Assembly: GCA_963784995.1 (NCBI GenBank)
Contig: CAWATZ010000002.1
Location: forward strand, 1,798,001-1,862,000
Reading direction: 5' to 3'
Length of the DNA: 64,000 nucleotides
From: CAWATZ01 sp963784995
GTDB taxonomy: Bacteria; Planctomycetota; Planctomycetia; Gemmatales; Gemmataceae
Below the pieces are notes generated by a model, which saw nothing but the letters and a program-made list of their open reading frames with translations, was not told where the DNA came from and ran no database searches. The translations under genes and the position numbers were made by a program. Shown here piece after piece: positions 17,611-26,378 of this stretch; the stretch's first letter is position 1, and every line of letters starts with the position of its first letter.

Positions 17611-18720
17611 TCAGGTGAAGTGGTCGTCGGCCGGGGGGCCGCCCAGCGCGGTCAGCGGGGCGGCCGGCCGGGCCCAGGCGCTGGTCCGCCAGTTGTCGGG
17701 CCGCTCGCCCTCCGGCCAGACGGCGGGCAAGACGAACTCCAGGTAGCCGGCCAACGCTGCCGCCGCCGGCTCGTACAGCCCCCGCAATTCGGTCAGAGCC
17801 GCCACCGTGGCCGGGTCGTCGCGGGCCTCCACCCCCGCCCGACGCAGCTCCTCGCACAGCAGCCGCAGACGCTCCGGCGGCAGCCGATCGGCCGGGGCAC
17901 GCGGCAGGCGCTGGAGCACCAGGGCCAGGTCCACCAGGGCGTGCCGGGCCATCGCGAACGTCAGCCGGGCCTGCGAGCAGTCCGTGCAGCCGGTCACGGT
18001 CAGCAGCAGAGCGCTCGTGTCCAGCACACAGACCAGGGCGGCCAGCCAGGACTGGTTGTCGTGCTGCGAGCGGTAAAAGCCCAGCACCGGGTAGGAGAGA
18101 TGACTTTCCAGCAATTCCGCCGACCACTCCTCCGCCCGCTCCAGGAAGCGGTCCACGACCCCGCTGCCCGCCGCTCCGAACCGCAAGAGCACCCGGCCGG
18201 CCGACGGCGGCGAGCCGGCCCGGGCATCCAGCATCGAGATCAGCGTCTCCCGCCGGCTGAACGCCTGGTAAAGCACCGGCAGATAGCCAATTACCACGGC
18301 GACGTAGCCAAATCCCGTCCCGGCCTCCAGAATGGCCAGCGTCCGGGCCGCGGGACCCTTCGGCGTGAAGTCGCCGTAGCCGAGAGTGGTGAACGTCACC
18401 CCGCTCAGGTACAGCGCGTCGGACAGGCGCAGATCGGACGAACCGTGCTGGAGCAGGGCAAAGCCGAACACCAGGCCGGCCGCCCACAGGGCGAACAGCA
18501 CAAAGAGCGACAGTGGGCCGAAAACGCTCAGCCACGTCGCACGCCGTCGCGCCGGTAACCGCGCGCCGAGCACGCGCCAGGCGCGCCAGGCGATCCGGTA
18601 GTACAGTCGGGACAGGCGGTAGGGCCGGGTCACCCGCCGCGGCAGCACCAGCGACTCGAACGCCTCGGCCAGGAAGAGCGCCACGAGCAAGACGCCGGCC
18701 AGCACGGACAGTACCGCCAT
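17611..18720 (-). CDS. Two-TM potassium channel family protein (Ion_trans_2)
   Basis: 369 residues; the ATG at 18720 follows AGGAGG. Hydrophobic segments lie at about 1-22, 66-90 and 125-150. The pore loop carries the selectivity filter TTLGYGDFTP (residues 111-120), which fits the K+ channel signature T-x-G-Y-G-D. The remaining 200 residues are a helical cytoplasmic domain with no recognised RCK fold. Expected role: a K+-selective channel in the inner membrane. The gene stands alone, with a 157-bp palindromic element between it and MGMT. Confidence 0.85.
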   Translation of the reverse strand: MAVLSVLAGVLLVALFLAEAFESLVLPRRVTRPYRLSRLYYRIAWRAWRVLGARLPARRRATWLSVFGPLSLFVLFALWAAGLVFGFALLQHGSSDLRLSDALYLSGVTFTTLGYGDFTPKGPAARTLAILEAGTGFGYVAVVIGYLPVLYQAFSRRETLISMLDARAGSPPSAGRVLLRFGAAGSGVVDRFLERAEEWSAELLESHLSYPVLGFYRSQHDNQSWLAALVCVLDTSALLLTVTGCTDCSQARLTFAMARHALVDLALVLQRLPRAPADRLPPERLRLLCEELRRAGVEARDDPATVAALTELRGLYEPAAAALAGYLEFVLPAVWPEGERPDNWRTSAWARPAAPLTALGGPPADDHFT

Positions 18721-18753
18721 GAGCCCCCCTCCTGGGATTGAAGCGTTCGAGTT

Positions 18754-18910
18754 CTGCCCCTTTTGGAGTGCGGCAGTGGCTTTGCTCTGCCGCTTTTGTT
18801 TGGTCTTTTGTTTTTTGGCTTTCCCTTTTGACGCCAGCCCAAGAAACAAAAACAAAAAGAAGAAACCAAAGCGGCAGAGCAAAGCTACTGCCGCACTCCA
18901 AAAGGGGCAG
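18754..18910. repeat. 157-bp MITE-like inverted repeat, copy 1
   Basis: Arms of about 45 bp (CTGCCCCTTTTGGAGTGCGG to the inverse ending CACTCCAAAAGGGGCAG) enclose an AT-rich centre. The core GGAGTGCGGCAG...CTTTGCTCTGCCGC and the centre are shared with 38464-38629, which lies in the opposite orientation. It fills the gap between the K+ channel gene and MGMT. Confidence 0.85.
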
Positions 18911-18919
18911 AAGGAGAGC

Positions 18920-19459
18920 TTAGAACGTGATTCCTTCCATGGCCAGCAGCCGGGCCTTGGTGGTCAGTCTCCCGTGAGCGGAAAAGCCGCCGATCTTGCC
19001 GCCGGCAGCCAGGATGCGATGGCATGGGATGATGATCGCGACCGGGTTCTTTCCCAGGGCCTGGCCGACGGCCCGGGCCGCGGTGGGTCGGCCCAGGGAC
19101 CGGGCCAGCTCGCCGTAGCTCCGGGTCTGTCCGGTTGGGATTTGGCGAGCGGCTTCGTACACGCGCCGTGCAAACGGGGCCGCTCCATCCAGGTCAAGCG
19201 GAACGTCCCGAAAATCTTGCGCTTCACCCTGGAGGTGCCGGCGGACTTTCGCGATGACTTCGGCAATTTCCGATGGCGGGTCGCTCGGTCCGCTGGCGCC
19301 GGCGTCCCGCGCGATTCGCGTTTCCGTTCTCTGCGGAGTTGCTTCCGGGAGATGCAGGAAGGTCACGGCAGGCGGAGTCCAGCGATCTTCGCGCTCGCTC
19401 CAGGCAATCCCGCACGAACCCAGGGGCGTCTCAAAGAGGCAGCAGGCGACCTGCTTCAT
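18920..19459 (-). CDS. ogt: Methylated-DNA--[protein]-cysteine S-methyltransferase
   Basis: 179 residues. It transfers alkyl groups from O6-alkylguanine in DNA to its own cysteine, a suicide repair reaction. The active site is IIIPCHRI with the acceptor Cys at 146. The preceding winged-helix region is intact (TGQTRSYGELARSLG, ARAVGQALGKNP). The ATG at 19459 was chosen because AAGGAG lies eight bases upstream, although the frame continues to 19519. The N-terminal domain is the short, poorly conserved type. Length is normal for an Ogt/MGMT. Confidence 0.92.
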   Translation of the reverse strand: MKQVACCLFETPLGSCGIAWSEREDRWTPPAVTFLHLPEATPQRTETRIARDAGASGPSDPPSEIAEVIAKVRRHLQGEAQDFRDVPLDLDGAAPFARRVYEAARQIPTGQTRSYGELARSLGRPTAARAVGQALGKNPVAIIIPCHRILAAGGKIGGFSAHGRLTTKARLLAMEGITF

Positions 19460-19534
19460 GGGGATGGCTCCTTTCCAACGAGGACCCGCACCGGCTATCT
19501 CGGCCGAAGCCCGAATCACAATGACGGGGTCAGT

Positions 19535-22444
19535 CTACTTCTCCTTCTTCTTCGGCTCGATCCTCTTGAGCGCATCCGTCGCCAGGGCACACACCTCGGG
19601 GTCCTTGTCCCTGGTCGCGGCCGTCAGCGCCTCCCTGGCCGAGCTTGCATCAGGACCAATCCGGCCCAGGGCCTCGGCCGCTTGCTCCCGGACGTCGCCT
19701 TCGCGGTCCTCCTTCAGCGCCTGGATCAGTGCGGGCACCTGATCTTTCGCGGCCGGGCCGAGCCGACCCAGGCAGTCGGCGGCTTCCACGCGCAGCACCG
19801 CGTCCTTGTCGTGCAGCACCGCGGCAATGTCGGCCAGGGCGGACTTGCAGTTCGCACCCAGCAGGCCCAGGGCGTGCAGCGCCTTCCAGCGCGATGCCTG
19901 GCTGTCCTCCTTGAGCCGCTCGCGCAGCAGCGGCACCGCGGGCTTGCCGATCCGGCCCATCGTCCGGGCCGCGCTCTGGCTGATCGCCGGGTCGGGATCG
20001 TCCCAGAGCTTGTTGATGGCCGGCAACGCCGCTTCCGCCTTGGTGCCGAGCATCCCCAGCACTCCCAGCGACTCGAGCCGCACTGCCGGGTCGGAGTCCT
20101 TGAGCAGGTCGGTGGCCGTTGTCACGGCTGGACCGGTCTCGCTGGTGATCTGCCACAGGGCGACCGCCGAGTGCAGCCGGACTAGCGAATCATCGGCCTT
20201 CAGGGCGGCCCGCAGCGCCTCGGTCGCTTTCTTCGCCTCGGGGCCGATGGCACCCAGCCCAATGGCCGCCGTCAGCCGGGCATACGTTCCGCCGTTCTTG
20301 AGCGAATCGATCAGCACCGGCACGACCGGCTCCGCCTTCGCGGTCGTCCGCCACAGGGCCAGGGCCGCCAGGGTGCGGACCTGCGTATCCTTGTCCTTCA
20401 GCGTCTTCTCCAGCTGCGGTCCTGCTTCCCGGGCGGCCGAATCAAGCAAGCTCAGGGCCACGGCCGAGCCCATGCGGACGTAACGGCTTTTGCCCGTCAG
20501 GGCCTCGGTGAGCGGCTTGACCGCGTCGGCGCCGACCCCCGCCAGGGCATGGGCCGCCTCGGTGCGGACGTACGGGTCCGGGTCCTTCAGCGCCTCGATA
20601 AGGGCCGGGACGGCGGGGCTGGCCTGCTTGCCCGCTTGCAGCAGCATCGTCGCGGCCTCGCCGCGCTTCCGGCTGTTCTTGTCGCGGAGCATCGCGATCC
20701 ATTCACTCAGCTTCTTGCCCACGGTCACCGGCTCGTCCTTCGCTTCCTCTCCGCAAGGGGCGGACTCCTCTTGCTCTTCCTCCTTGCCCGCTCCGGGCAG
20801 GATGTGCTGCACGGCGTCCGTGGCCGCCGCCTGCACGTCCGGGGCCGGGTCGCCGAGCCGGATTTTCTCCAGGGCGGGCAGGGCGGCCCGGGCCGCCGGG
20901 CCGATCCGCGAGAGGGCCTCGATGATTTGCTTGCGCAGGCTGGGGTCCTTGATAGCCTCCAGCGCTTTGACCAGGTCGGGCACTGCCCCGGCAGCGGCGG
21001 CGCCGATGTCGCCGAGAGCGCCGGCCGCGGCCCACTGGGTGGAGGAATCCGGGCTTTGCAGCAGCTTCGCCAGGGCGGGCACGGCGGCCTTCGCCGTCGC
21101 ACCCATGTGGCCCAGCGAGGTGATGGCGCGCCAGCGCACCACCGAACTGGGATCGTCCAGCCGGGCGACCAGCACCGCGACCGCCGGGTCGCCGGCCTGG
21201 CTCAGGGCCGTCCCCGACAGCTGGCCCAGGATCGGGTTTTTGTCCTTCAAGCCCGCTTCCAGACCCGGCAGGGCGCCACGGGCCGCTGGCCCCATCTGGA
21301 TCAGGCCGGCGGTCGCCTCGCCGCGAACCACGGCGTTGTCGCTGCTCAGAGCCTTCTTCAGCACTGCCAGCGAAGGCTCGATCTCGCTGGTGATCTGCCA
21401 CAGGGCCTGGGCCGCACGCACCCGCACCTGAGGATCGGCGTCGCTGAGGGCCTTGCGCACTTCCGGGACTGCTGTCCGGGCGGACGGTCCCATCAGGCCC
21501 AGCGTGGTCAGCACGCCCATCTTGACGCTGCGATCGCCCTGGCTCAGTCCCTTTAGCAGCACCGGCAGGGCCTGCTCGGTGTTGCCTGTGATCCGCCACA
21601 GGGCCTGGGCCGCATGGCAGGCCACGCGCAGGTCGCTGTCCTTCAGCGTCTTGAGCAGGGGCTCGATGGCGTTGATGGCAGTCGGTCCCAGGTGCCCGAG
21701 CGCCAGGGCGGCCCCCATCCGTGTGTAGCGGTCAGGGTCGCTCAGGGCGGCGACCAGGGCCGGGACTGCCTGGGCGCCCTGGGCCGCCAGGGCCAGGGTC
21801 GCCTGAGTGCGAACGTCGGCGTCGGGATCGCGCAGCAGGGCGATCAGCGGATAGAGCGCCTCCTTGGCCGCGGGGCCCAACTGTGCCAGGGCGATGCACG
21901 CCTGGGCGCGCACCGTCGGGTTGCTGTCCTGCAAGAGCGTGATCCAGGAGGCAACGTCGCGTCCCTGCACCGCCTTGGGATGCTCCGGTTGCGGCTGCGG
22001 CAGGGGCTGAGGCGTCGTGCCGCCGACCGGGACCGGAACGTAGACCGGATCGTACAGGTAGGTCGGGGAGTAGTACGAATAGCCGGGATACGAGTACAGC
22101 CCGTAGTAGCAGTAGCCGTAGCAGGTGTAAGAGGGATAGAAGCTATTGAGCGGCCCATTGCAGTAGCCGAGACAGCCCCAGTAGCGGTAATTGTGGACCG
22201 GGTTGAGCGGGCCGTTGCAATAACCGAGACAGCCCCAGTAGCGGGTGGTGGCCCGGCCCAGGCCCCCGGCGCAGTAGCCGAGGCAGCCGTAGTGCGGCAT
22301 CAGGGACCGGCTCAGGGGCATGGCCGGTCGCGACCAACTGCCGACCGACCGGAAGCCGATCCGGCCATTGCTTTGCTCGCGGGCCAGCAGGAACGCGGCC
22401 AGCACCAGCAGGCCGACATAGAGACGCTTCGCCAGGGTGAGCAT
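19535..22444 (-). CDS. Exported HEAT-repeat protein with a Cys/Tyr-rich N-terminal repeat region
   Basis: 969 residues from the ATG at 22444, although the frame is open to 23134. The start is chosen because it gives a signal peptide (LYVGLLVLAAFLLA) and lies just outside the 22487-22621 palindrome. Residues about 50-125 hold three CLGYC units (HYGCLGYCAGGLG, YWGCLGYCNGPLN twice) and a Tyr-rich stretch (YSYPGYSYYSPTYLYDP). From about 150 to the end there are some 20 HEAT/PBS-lyase-type repeats (LLRDPDADVRTQATLAL, ALKDPDPYVRTEAAHAL). Function unknown; HEAT arrays bind proteins, and the Cys-rich head may be covalently anchored or cross-linked. Confidence 0.85.
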   Translation of the reverse strand: MLTLAKRLYVGLLVLAAFLLAREQSNGRIGFRSVGSWSRPAMPLSRSLMPHYGCLGYCAGGLGRATTRYWGCLGYCNGPLNPVHNYRYWGCLGYCNGPLNSFYPSYTCYGYCYYGLYSYPGYSYYSPTYLYDPVYVPVPVGGTTPQPLPQPQPEHPKAVQGRDVASWITLLQDSNPTVRAQACIALAQLGPAAKEALYPLIALLRDPDADVRTQATLALAAQGAQAVPALVAALSDPDRYTRMGAALALGHLGPTAINAIEPLLKTLKDSDLRVACHAAQALWRITGNTEQALPVLLKGLSQGDRSVKMGVLTTLGLMGPSARTAVPEVRKALSDADPQVRVRAAQALWQITSEIEPSLAVLKKALSSDNAVVRGEATAGLIQMGPAARGALPGLEAGLKDKNPILGQLSGTALSQAGDPAVAVLVARLDDPSSVVRWRAITSLGHMGATAKAAVPALAKLLQSPDSSTQWAAAGALGDIGAAAAGAVPDLVKALEAIKDPSLRKQIIEALSRIGPAARAALPALEKIRLGDPAPDVQAAATDAVQHILPGAGKEEEQEESAPCGEEAKDEPVTVGKKLSEWIAMLRDKNSRKRGEAATMLLQAGKQASPAVPALIEALKDPDPYVRTEAAHALAGVGADAVKPLTEALTGKSRYVRMGSAVALSLLDSAAREAGPQLEKTLKDKDTQVRTLAALALWRTTAKAEPVVPVLIDSLKNGGTYARLTAAIGLGAIGPEAKKATEALRAALKADDSLVRLHSAVALWQITSETGPAVTTATDLLKDSDPAVRLESLGVLGMLGTKAEAALPAINKLWDDPDPAISQSAARTMGRIGKPAVPLLRERLKEDSQASRWKALHALGLLGANCKSALADIAAVLHDKDAVLRVEAADCLGRLGPAAKDQVPALIQALKEDREGDVREQAAEALGRIGPDASSAREALTAATRDKDPEVCALATDALKRIEPKKKEK

Positions 22445-22486
22445 GGGGAGGTTCCTCTGTTGGGTACACGGGTGGGCTTGGCGACA

Positions 22487-22621
22487 GATCCCGTGGGTGC
22501 GCTGCGCGACCCACGGCTGAGTTATGCAACCCCTTCGGGGTAAAAAGACAACGGTAGCCCCTCTCTTTACCCCGAAGGGGTTATGTATCCCAGCCGTGGG
22601 TCGCAGCGCACCCACGGGATC
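22487..22621. repeat. 135-bp inverted repeat upstream of the HEAT gene
   Basis: Arms from GATCCCGTGGGTGCGCTGCG to the exact inverse CGCAGCGCACCCACGGGATC, continuing inward through CCCACGGCTG and CCCCTTCGGGGTAAA. The arms are over 50 bp with a few mismatches. It lies between two minus-strand genes, so in RNA it would form a very stable hairpin that could separate their expression. Confidence 0.85.
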
Positions 22622-22635
22622 CAGGTTGGAGGAAT

Positions 22636-24157
22636 TTATTCCTCGGCCCGGAAGGCACGGGGGCCGGTGGCCTGACCCAGGAAGCGCAGCACCGGGCCAT
22701 CCGAACCGAGCCGGATCCAGTCGCCGGATTGCAGCAGCACCGGCCGGTTGAGCAGGTGATCGTTGACGAGGGTGCCGCGCCGGCTGCGGTCGTGCAGCAC
22801 GTAGGTGCGCTGGTCGAGGACAATGTCGCAGTGGTGGGGCGCCACGCCGGGATACAGCGTGCCCTCGAAGACCAGGTTGCAGCTGGGATCGCGCCCCAGG
22901 GTGAAGGGCGAGCGGAGCAGCGGATGCTCCTGACCGCGGAACATCAAGCGGGCAATCCCGGCCGCCGTCGCCTCGGGCATCGGCAGATGAATGCAGTCCA
23001 CGTGGCCGCCGATCAGCTTGCCGGCCTGGACTTGCCCCGCCAGGTCGTGGGCCCCTGCCGCCAGGGCGTCGGCCTCCAGCACCTGCACCTCGCCCGCTCC
23101 CAGCCAGTCTTCCAGAAACAGGGTTTTGTCGCACTCATCGACCTCCAGCGGTCGAGGAGCGAGCCCGGCCGAGAAGTCTCTTCCGTGGCTCTGGCCCACG
23201 CGGACCTGGCTGGCAAAGACCGCTTCCAGGGCGGGGAGCAGGCCCGGCAAAGCTCCAGCCGCGGCCGTCAGCAGCACCACCTGAACCGGTACGTGGCGCG
23301 GCAGGGCCGTGCTGCATTCCCGCAGGGCGTCCACGGTCTGGCGGACCAGCGGCTGACAGCAGGCGAGGAGTTCGTTGGGCTGGAAGAGCAGATGCTGCGA
23401 CCACTGCGTGGTCCGCAGGCTCACCTCCACCAGTCCGGGACCGAGCGGCGCGTCCAGGATGCCCGACAGGCGATTGAACAGGGCCTGCTCGGTTTCGGGC
23501 ACCTGGCGCGGATCGCGCCGGCTCAGACGGATACAGCGGCCGGCCACCGCATCCAGCAGACGCATCAGCCAGGCATTGCGGCTCAAACGCGGGAAGGGCT
23601 GCGTCTGAAGCAGCCGGGCCTGCCCGCCCTCGCTGGCCACCGCCGACCAGGTAAACGCGCCGCCGTCGATGTCGCCCACCAGGGCAACGCCGGTCCAGGG
23701 GCGGCGCTGATAGGACCAGCGCGGCCGCCAGGGGGGCCGGGAACGTGACCAGCAGCGGCAGGTTGGCCTTCTCGGCCAGCTGGGTGAGCTGGGCAACCTG
23801 ACCTTCGAGCAAGTATGCCGGGACGGCCATCGCCACGCCGTCAGGCCGGGTGAGTGTCCGGCGCAGGCGCTCCAGGACCAGGCCAAGGAGAGTGCCGGCG
23901 TCGAGCTTGTGCCGGCCAGCGCTCCAGGAGCGGGCGCTGCCCAGATGGGGCAGGAAGTCGAGGGCGGCCAGGTGGGGCTGGGACCGGCACAGTGCCCGGC
24001 CAGCCCGGCCGGCCATCGGCCGGCGCTCGGCCAGGCTGACCGCCAGGGGGAGGTCGCGCTGGTCCTCCTCCAGCTTGAACGGCAGGGGAAAGCTGTGAGC
24101 CGGGCCGTAGACGGCTCGGACTCGTGTCGCGTTCAGGTCCACGCCGATGAGGGTCAT
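22636..24157 (-). CDS. ASKHA (Hsp70/actin-like) ATPase-like protein with C-terminal FHA domain, one frameshift near 23712
   Basis: The first frame (ATG 24157) starts TLIGVDLNATRVRAVYGP, the phosphate-1 motif of actin/Hsp70-fold ATPases. It continues VAMAVPAYLLEGQVAQ and LLVTFPAPLAAAL. Near 23712 similarity passes to the next frame: WTGVALVGDIDGGAF (phosphate-2) and VVLLTAAAGALPGL (adenosine motif). The last 100 residues are an FHA domain (LRSPFTLGRDPSCNLVF, HHCDIVL, RSRRGTLVNDH) that would bind phosphothreonine. Joined length is about 507. The ATG at 24184 lies within a palindrome and is less likely. It is followed by a kinase-rich neighbourhood, which could supply the phosphorylated partner. 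Confidence 0.7.
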
Positions 24158-24180
24158 GGCTGTCTCACTGTTTTCTCCCA

Positions 24181-24277
24181 CCACGGCGACTGGCGAGCGG
24201 CGCGGCGTCAGCCCGCCGGTGCCGGTCCGAGGCTGCTACCGGCGGGCTGACGCCGCGCCGCTCGCCAGTCGCCGTGG
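24181..24277. repeat. 97-bp palindrome with perfect 39-bp arms
   Basis: 24181-24219 (starting CCACGGCGACTGGCGAGCGG) is the exact reverse complement of 24239-24277, with a 19-base loop. It separates the TolQ-like gene from the ASKHA-FHA gene, both on the minus strand. Arms without a mismatch imply recent formation or active correction. Confidence 0.9.
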
Positions 24278-24281
24278 TCGG

Positions 24282-25100
24282 TCACGTCAGAGCCGCTTCG
24301 TGTGCTTCAGGCGCCACGTCGTACAGCCTGCCGACCAGGTGCTCCAGACAATACTGCTGACAATCGATGACCAGGGCCTCCTCGTCGCGCTGGACCGAAT
24401 GGAGCAGGAACATGAGGATCAGGCTCAACGCCAGGGCGATCAGGGTGCAATCGAAGGCGACGTTCAGATGGTTGGTCGCCTCCTTGATGAAGACGGCGAT
24501 CTCGGCGCCGGTCATGCCGCCCATGGTCAGGCTGGTAGCCAGGCCGCGCACCGTGCCCAGGAAGCCGATGGCCGGGATGGCCCAGGCCAGGTAATGGACC
24601 GTGGCCATGCTGCTGACCAGCCGGCCCAGGTCCACGTCGGCCTGGGTGCGGATGGTCTCGCTGACGTCGCGTCCGACCCGGCTGACCGCGTACTTTCCCA
24701 GGGCCAGGCGGATCATGTTGCTCAGTACGTACGGTCCGCCGCGGGCCGTGTGCTGGTCGATCCGCCGCTGCAGCAGCCGGGCGTCCTCGGGCAGGATACA
24801 GGCTCCCGCGTCGGTGTCCAGCAGGTTGAGGCGGAAAGCGCGATACTGCCGGCGCACCTCCAGCCAGCGGCTGAGCAGGATAAAGCAGGCCCAGGTGAAG
24901 GCGGCATAGCAGACGATCTGTTCGGGGCCCAGCAGCAGCCGGCTGACGCGTTCCGGAGTCCACTTGTGCCAGCCCTCGTCGGCAGGCCGATGAACCGAGG
25001 CATATTGCCACAGTGGGATGCAGATGGCGCCAACCAGGGCCAGGGCCAGCACCAGCCAGGGCCATTCGCGCGTTGGTCGCTGAGAGGGAGTCAAGCTCAT
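24282..25100 (-). CDS. MotA/TolQ/ExbB-family proton channel protein
   Basis: 272 residues; GGAG lies eight bases before the ATG at 25100. Hydrophobic segments lie at about 14-32, 63-80, 165-190 and 205-225. The segment YLAWAIPAIGFLGTVRGLA, with the conserved P-x-x-G-x-x-G-T-V pattern, is the TolQ/ExbB/MotA signature, and the second conserved helix follows. Family members form the H+-conducting stator that powers outer-membrane or flagellar machines. No ExbD/TolR partner is adjacent; the next gene downstream is the ASKHA-FHA protein across a strong palindrome. Confidence 0.82.
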   Translation of the reverse strand: MSLTPSQRPTREWPWLVLALALVGAICIPLWQYASVHRPADEGWHKWTPERVSRLLLGPEQIVCYAAFTWACFILLSRWLEVRRQYRAFRLNLLDTDAGACILPEDARLLQRRIDQHTARGGPYVLSNMIRLALGKYAVSRVGRDVSETIRTQADVDLGRLVSSMATVHYLAWAIPAIGFLGTVRGLATSLTMGGMTGAEIAVFIKEATNHLNVAFDCTLIALALSLILMFLLHSVQRDEEALVIDCQQYCLEHLVGRLYDVAPEAHEAALT

Positions 25101-25225
25101 TCTGTCCGCTCCAAAGCGGGTCGAGGGGAAACGTAATGCCGGCTATGAGGATTGTGCGATATGGAATGCGGGCTTGTCAAGTGAAGGGCGGAAGAGAGGG
25201 GGTCTGGCAACTGTTCCGGGAACCT

Positions 25226-25327
25226 GTTAGCCGCGACGCGGAGCCGCGCAGCGGCGCAGCGGAGCGCGGGGGCGGCGACAAACCCGCGCTCCGCTGCGCC
25301 GCTGCGCGGCTCCGCGTCGCGGCTAAC
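25226..25327. repeat. 102-bp inverted-pair repeat (GTTAGCCGCGACGCGG family), complete copy
   Basis: Left arm GTTAGCCGCGACGCGGAGCC to GCGGAGCGCGG, a 12-base spacer, and the exact inverse ending CGCGTCGCGGCTAAC. Other copies lie at 8067 (one arm), 46497-46671 (arms split by about 100 bp) and 50546-50649. It lies between the divergent TolQ-like and accD genes. Confidence 0.9.
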
Positions 25328-25436
25328 CATTCGGAGCCGTCCTCCCCCAAGAGAGCTTGACGATCGGCTTCGGGAACGCTGTGATAGGGATGGGATGATC
25401 CATCTCTGCTGGACGATCCAGGGAGTGGGGAAACGG

Positions 25437-26291
25437 ATGCGCATGGAAACCAACGATAGCAAACGAACCATGGCCTCGTCAGGGCGTCCGAAACGTGGAG
25501 TGCCGGAAGGGTTGTGGATTCGCTGTCCGCAATGCAAGGCGACGCTGTTCCGCAAGGAGATGGAGAGCCGGCTCAACGTCTGTCCGGAGTGCGATTACCA
25601 CTTCTACATGCCGGCCCGTGGTCGCATCGCCCAGCTGCTGGACGAGCAGAGTTTCGAGGAGTGGTTCACGGACCTGCGACCGGTCGATCCGCTGCAGTTC
25701 ACCGATCGGCTGCCCTACGCCGAGCGGCTGAAGGCGGAGCAGACCAAGACAGGGATGGCGGACGCGGCCGTGGTGGGCCGGGGGTTTATCCGGGCCCGGC
25801 CGGTGGTTTTTGGCGTGACGGACTTCGCTTTCATGGCCGGCAGCATGGGCTCGGTGGTCGGCGAGAAGCTGACGCGGGCAACGGAGGAGGCGACCCGCTT
25901 GCAGTTGCCGCTGATCCTGGTGAGCGGCTCGGGCGGCGGCGCCCGCATGCAGGAGGGCATCCTGTCGCTGATGCAGATGGCCAAGGTCTCGGCCGCCCTG
26001 GCGCGCTACGATCGGGCCGGCGGGCTGTACGTCTCGATCCTGACCAACCCGACCATGGGCGGGGTGGCCGCCAGCTTTGCCCTCCAGGGCGACATCACCC
26101 TGGCCGAGCCGGGTGCCCTGATTGGCTTTGCCGGCAAGCGGACCATCTGGAACACCGTTCGGTTGGAACTGCCCGAGGGGTTCCAGACCAGCGAGTTCCT
26201 GCTCAAGCATGGCTTCATCGATCGCCTCGTCCATCGCCGCGATTTGCGCACCGAGGTGGCCGGCATCATTGACTATTGTGAGCGCCTGTAG
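25437..26291 (+). CDS. accD: Acetyl-CoA carboxylase carboxyltransferase subunit beta
   Basis: 284 residues. With AccA it moves the carboxyl group from carboxybiotin to acetyl-CoA, making malonyl-CoA for fatty acid synthesis. The N-terminal zinc ribbon is present (CPQC and CPEC, about residues 31-53). The crotonase-fold core has GVTDFAFMAGSMGSVVGEK, SGSGGGARMQEG and TNPTMGGVAASFA. The ATG at 25437 follows a GGGAG. Length is slightly shorter than E. coli AccD. accA is not in the window. The 3' end runs into the 26287-26350 palindrome, whose first bases supply the TAG stop. Confidence 0.95.
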   Translation: MRMETNDSKRTMASSGRPKRGVPEGLWIRCPQCKATLFRKEMESRLNVCPECDYHFYMPARGRIAQLLDEQSFEEWFTDLRPVDPLQFTDRLPYAERLKAEQTKTGMADAAVVGRGFIRARPVVFGVTDFAFMAGSMGSVVGEKLTRATEEATRLQLPLILVSGSGGGARMQEGILSLMQMAKVSAALARYDRAGGLYVSILTNPTMGGVAASFALQGDITLAEPGALIGFAGKRTIWNTVRLELPEGFQTSEFLLKHGFIDRLVHRRDLRTEVAGIIDYCERL

Positions 26292-26350
26292 GGAACGCCC
26301 TCCGTGGCGTTCCGTCTTGGACCGGAACGCCACGGAGGGCGTTCCCTACA
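26287..26350. repeat. 64-bp palindrome of the TAGGGAACGCCCTCCGTG family
   Basis: TGTAGGGAACGCCCTCCGTG with GCGTTCCG, a 7-base loop, and the exact inverse ending GGAGGGCGTTCCCTACA. It lies between accD and the kinase gene on the same strand. As RNA it would be a strong hairpin but has no T-tract. The same core occurs as direct copies at 4245-4308. Confidence 0.88.
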
Positions 26351-26378
26351 GGACCGGGACGAGAGAAGGAGCCGGGTT

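Noticed and set aside
18754..18910. Long palindromes as Rho-independent terminators
   Set aside because: Stems are far longer than terminators, no T-tract follows, and copies recur in the genome; repeats are the better reading.
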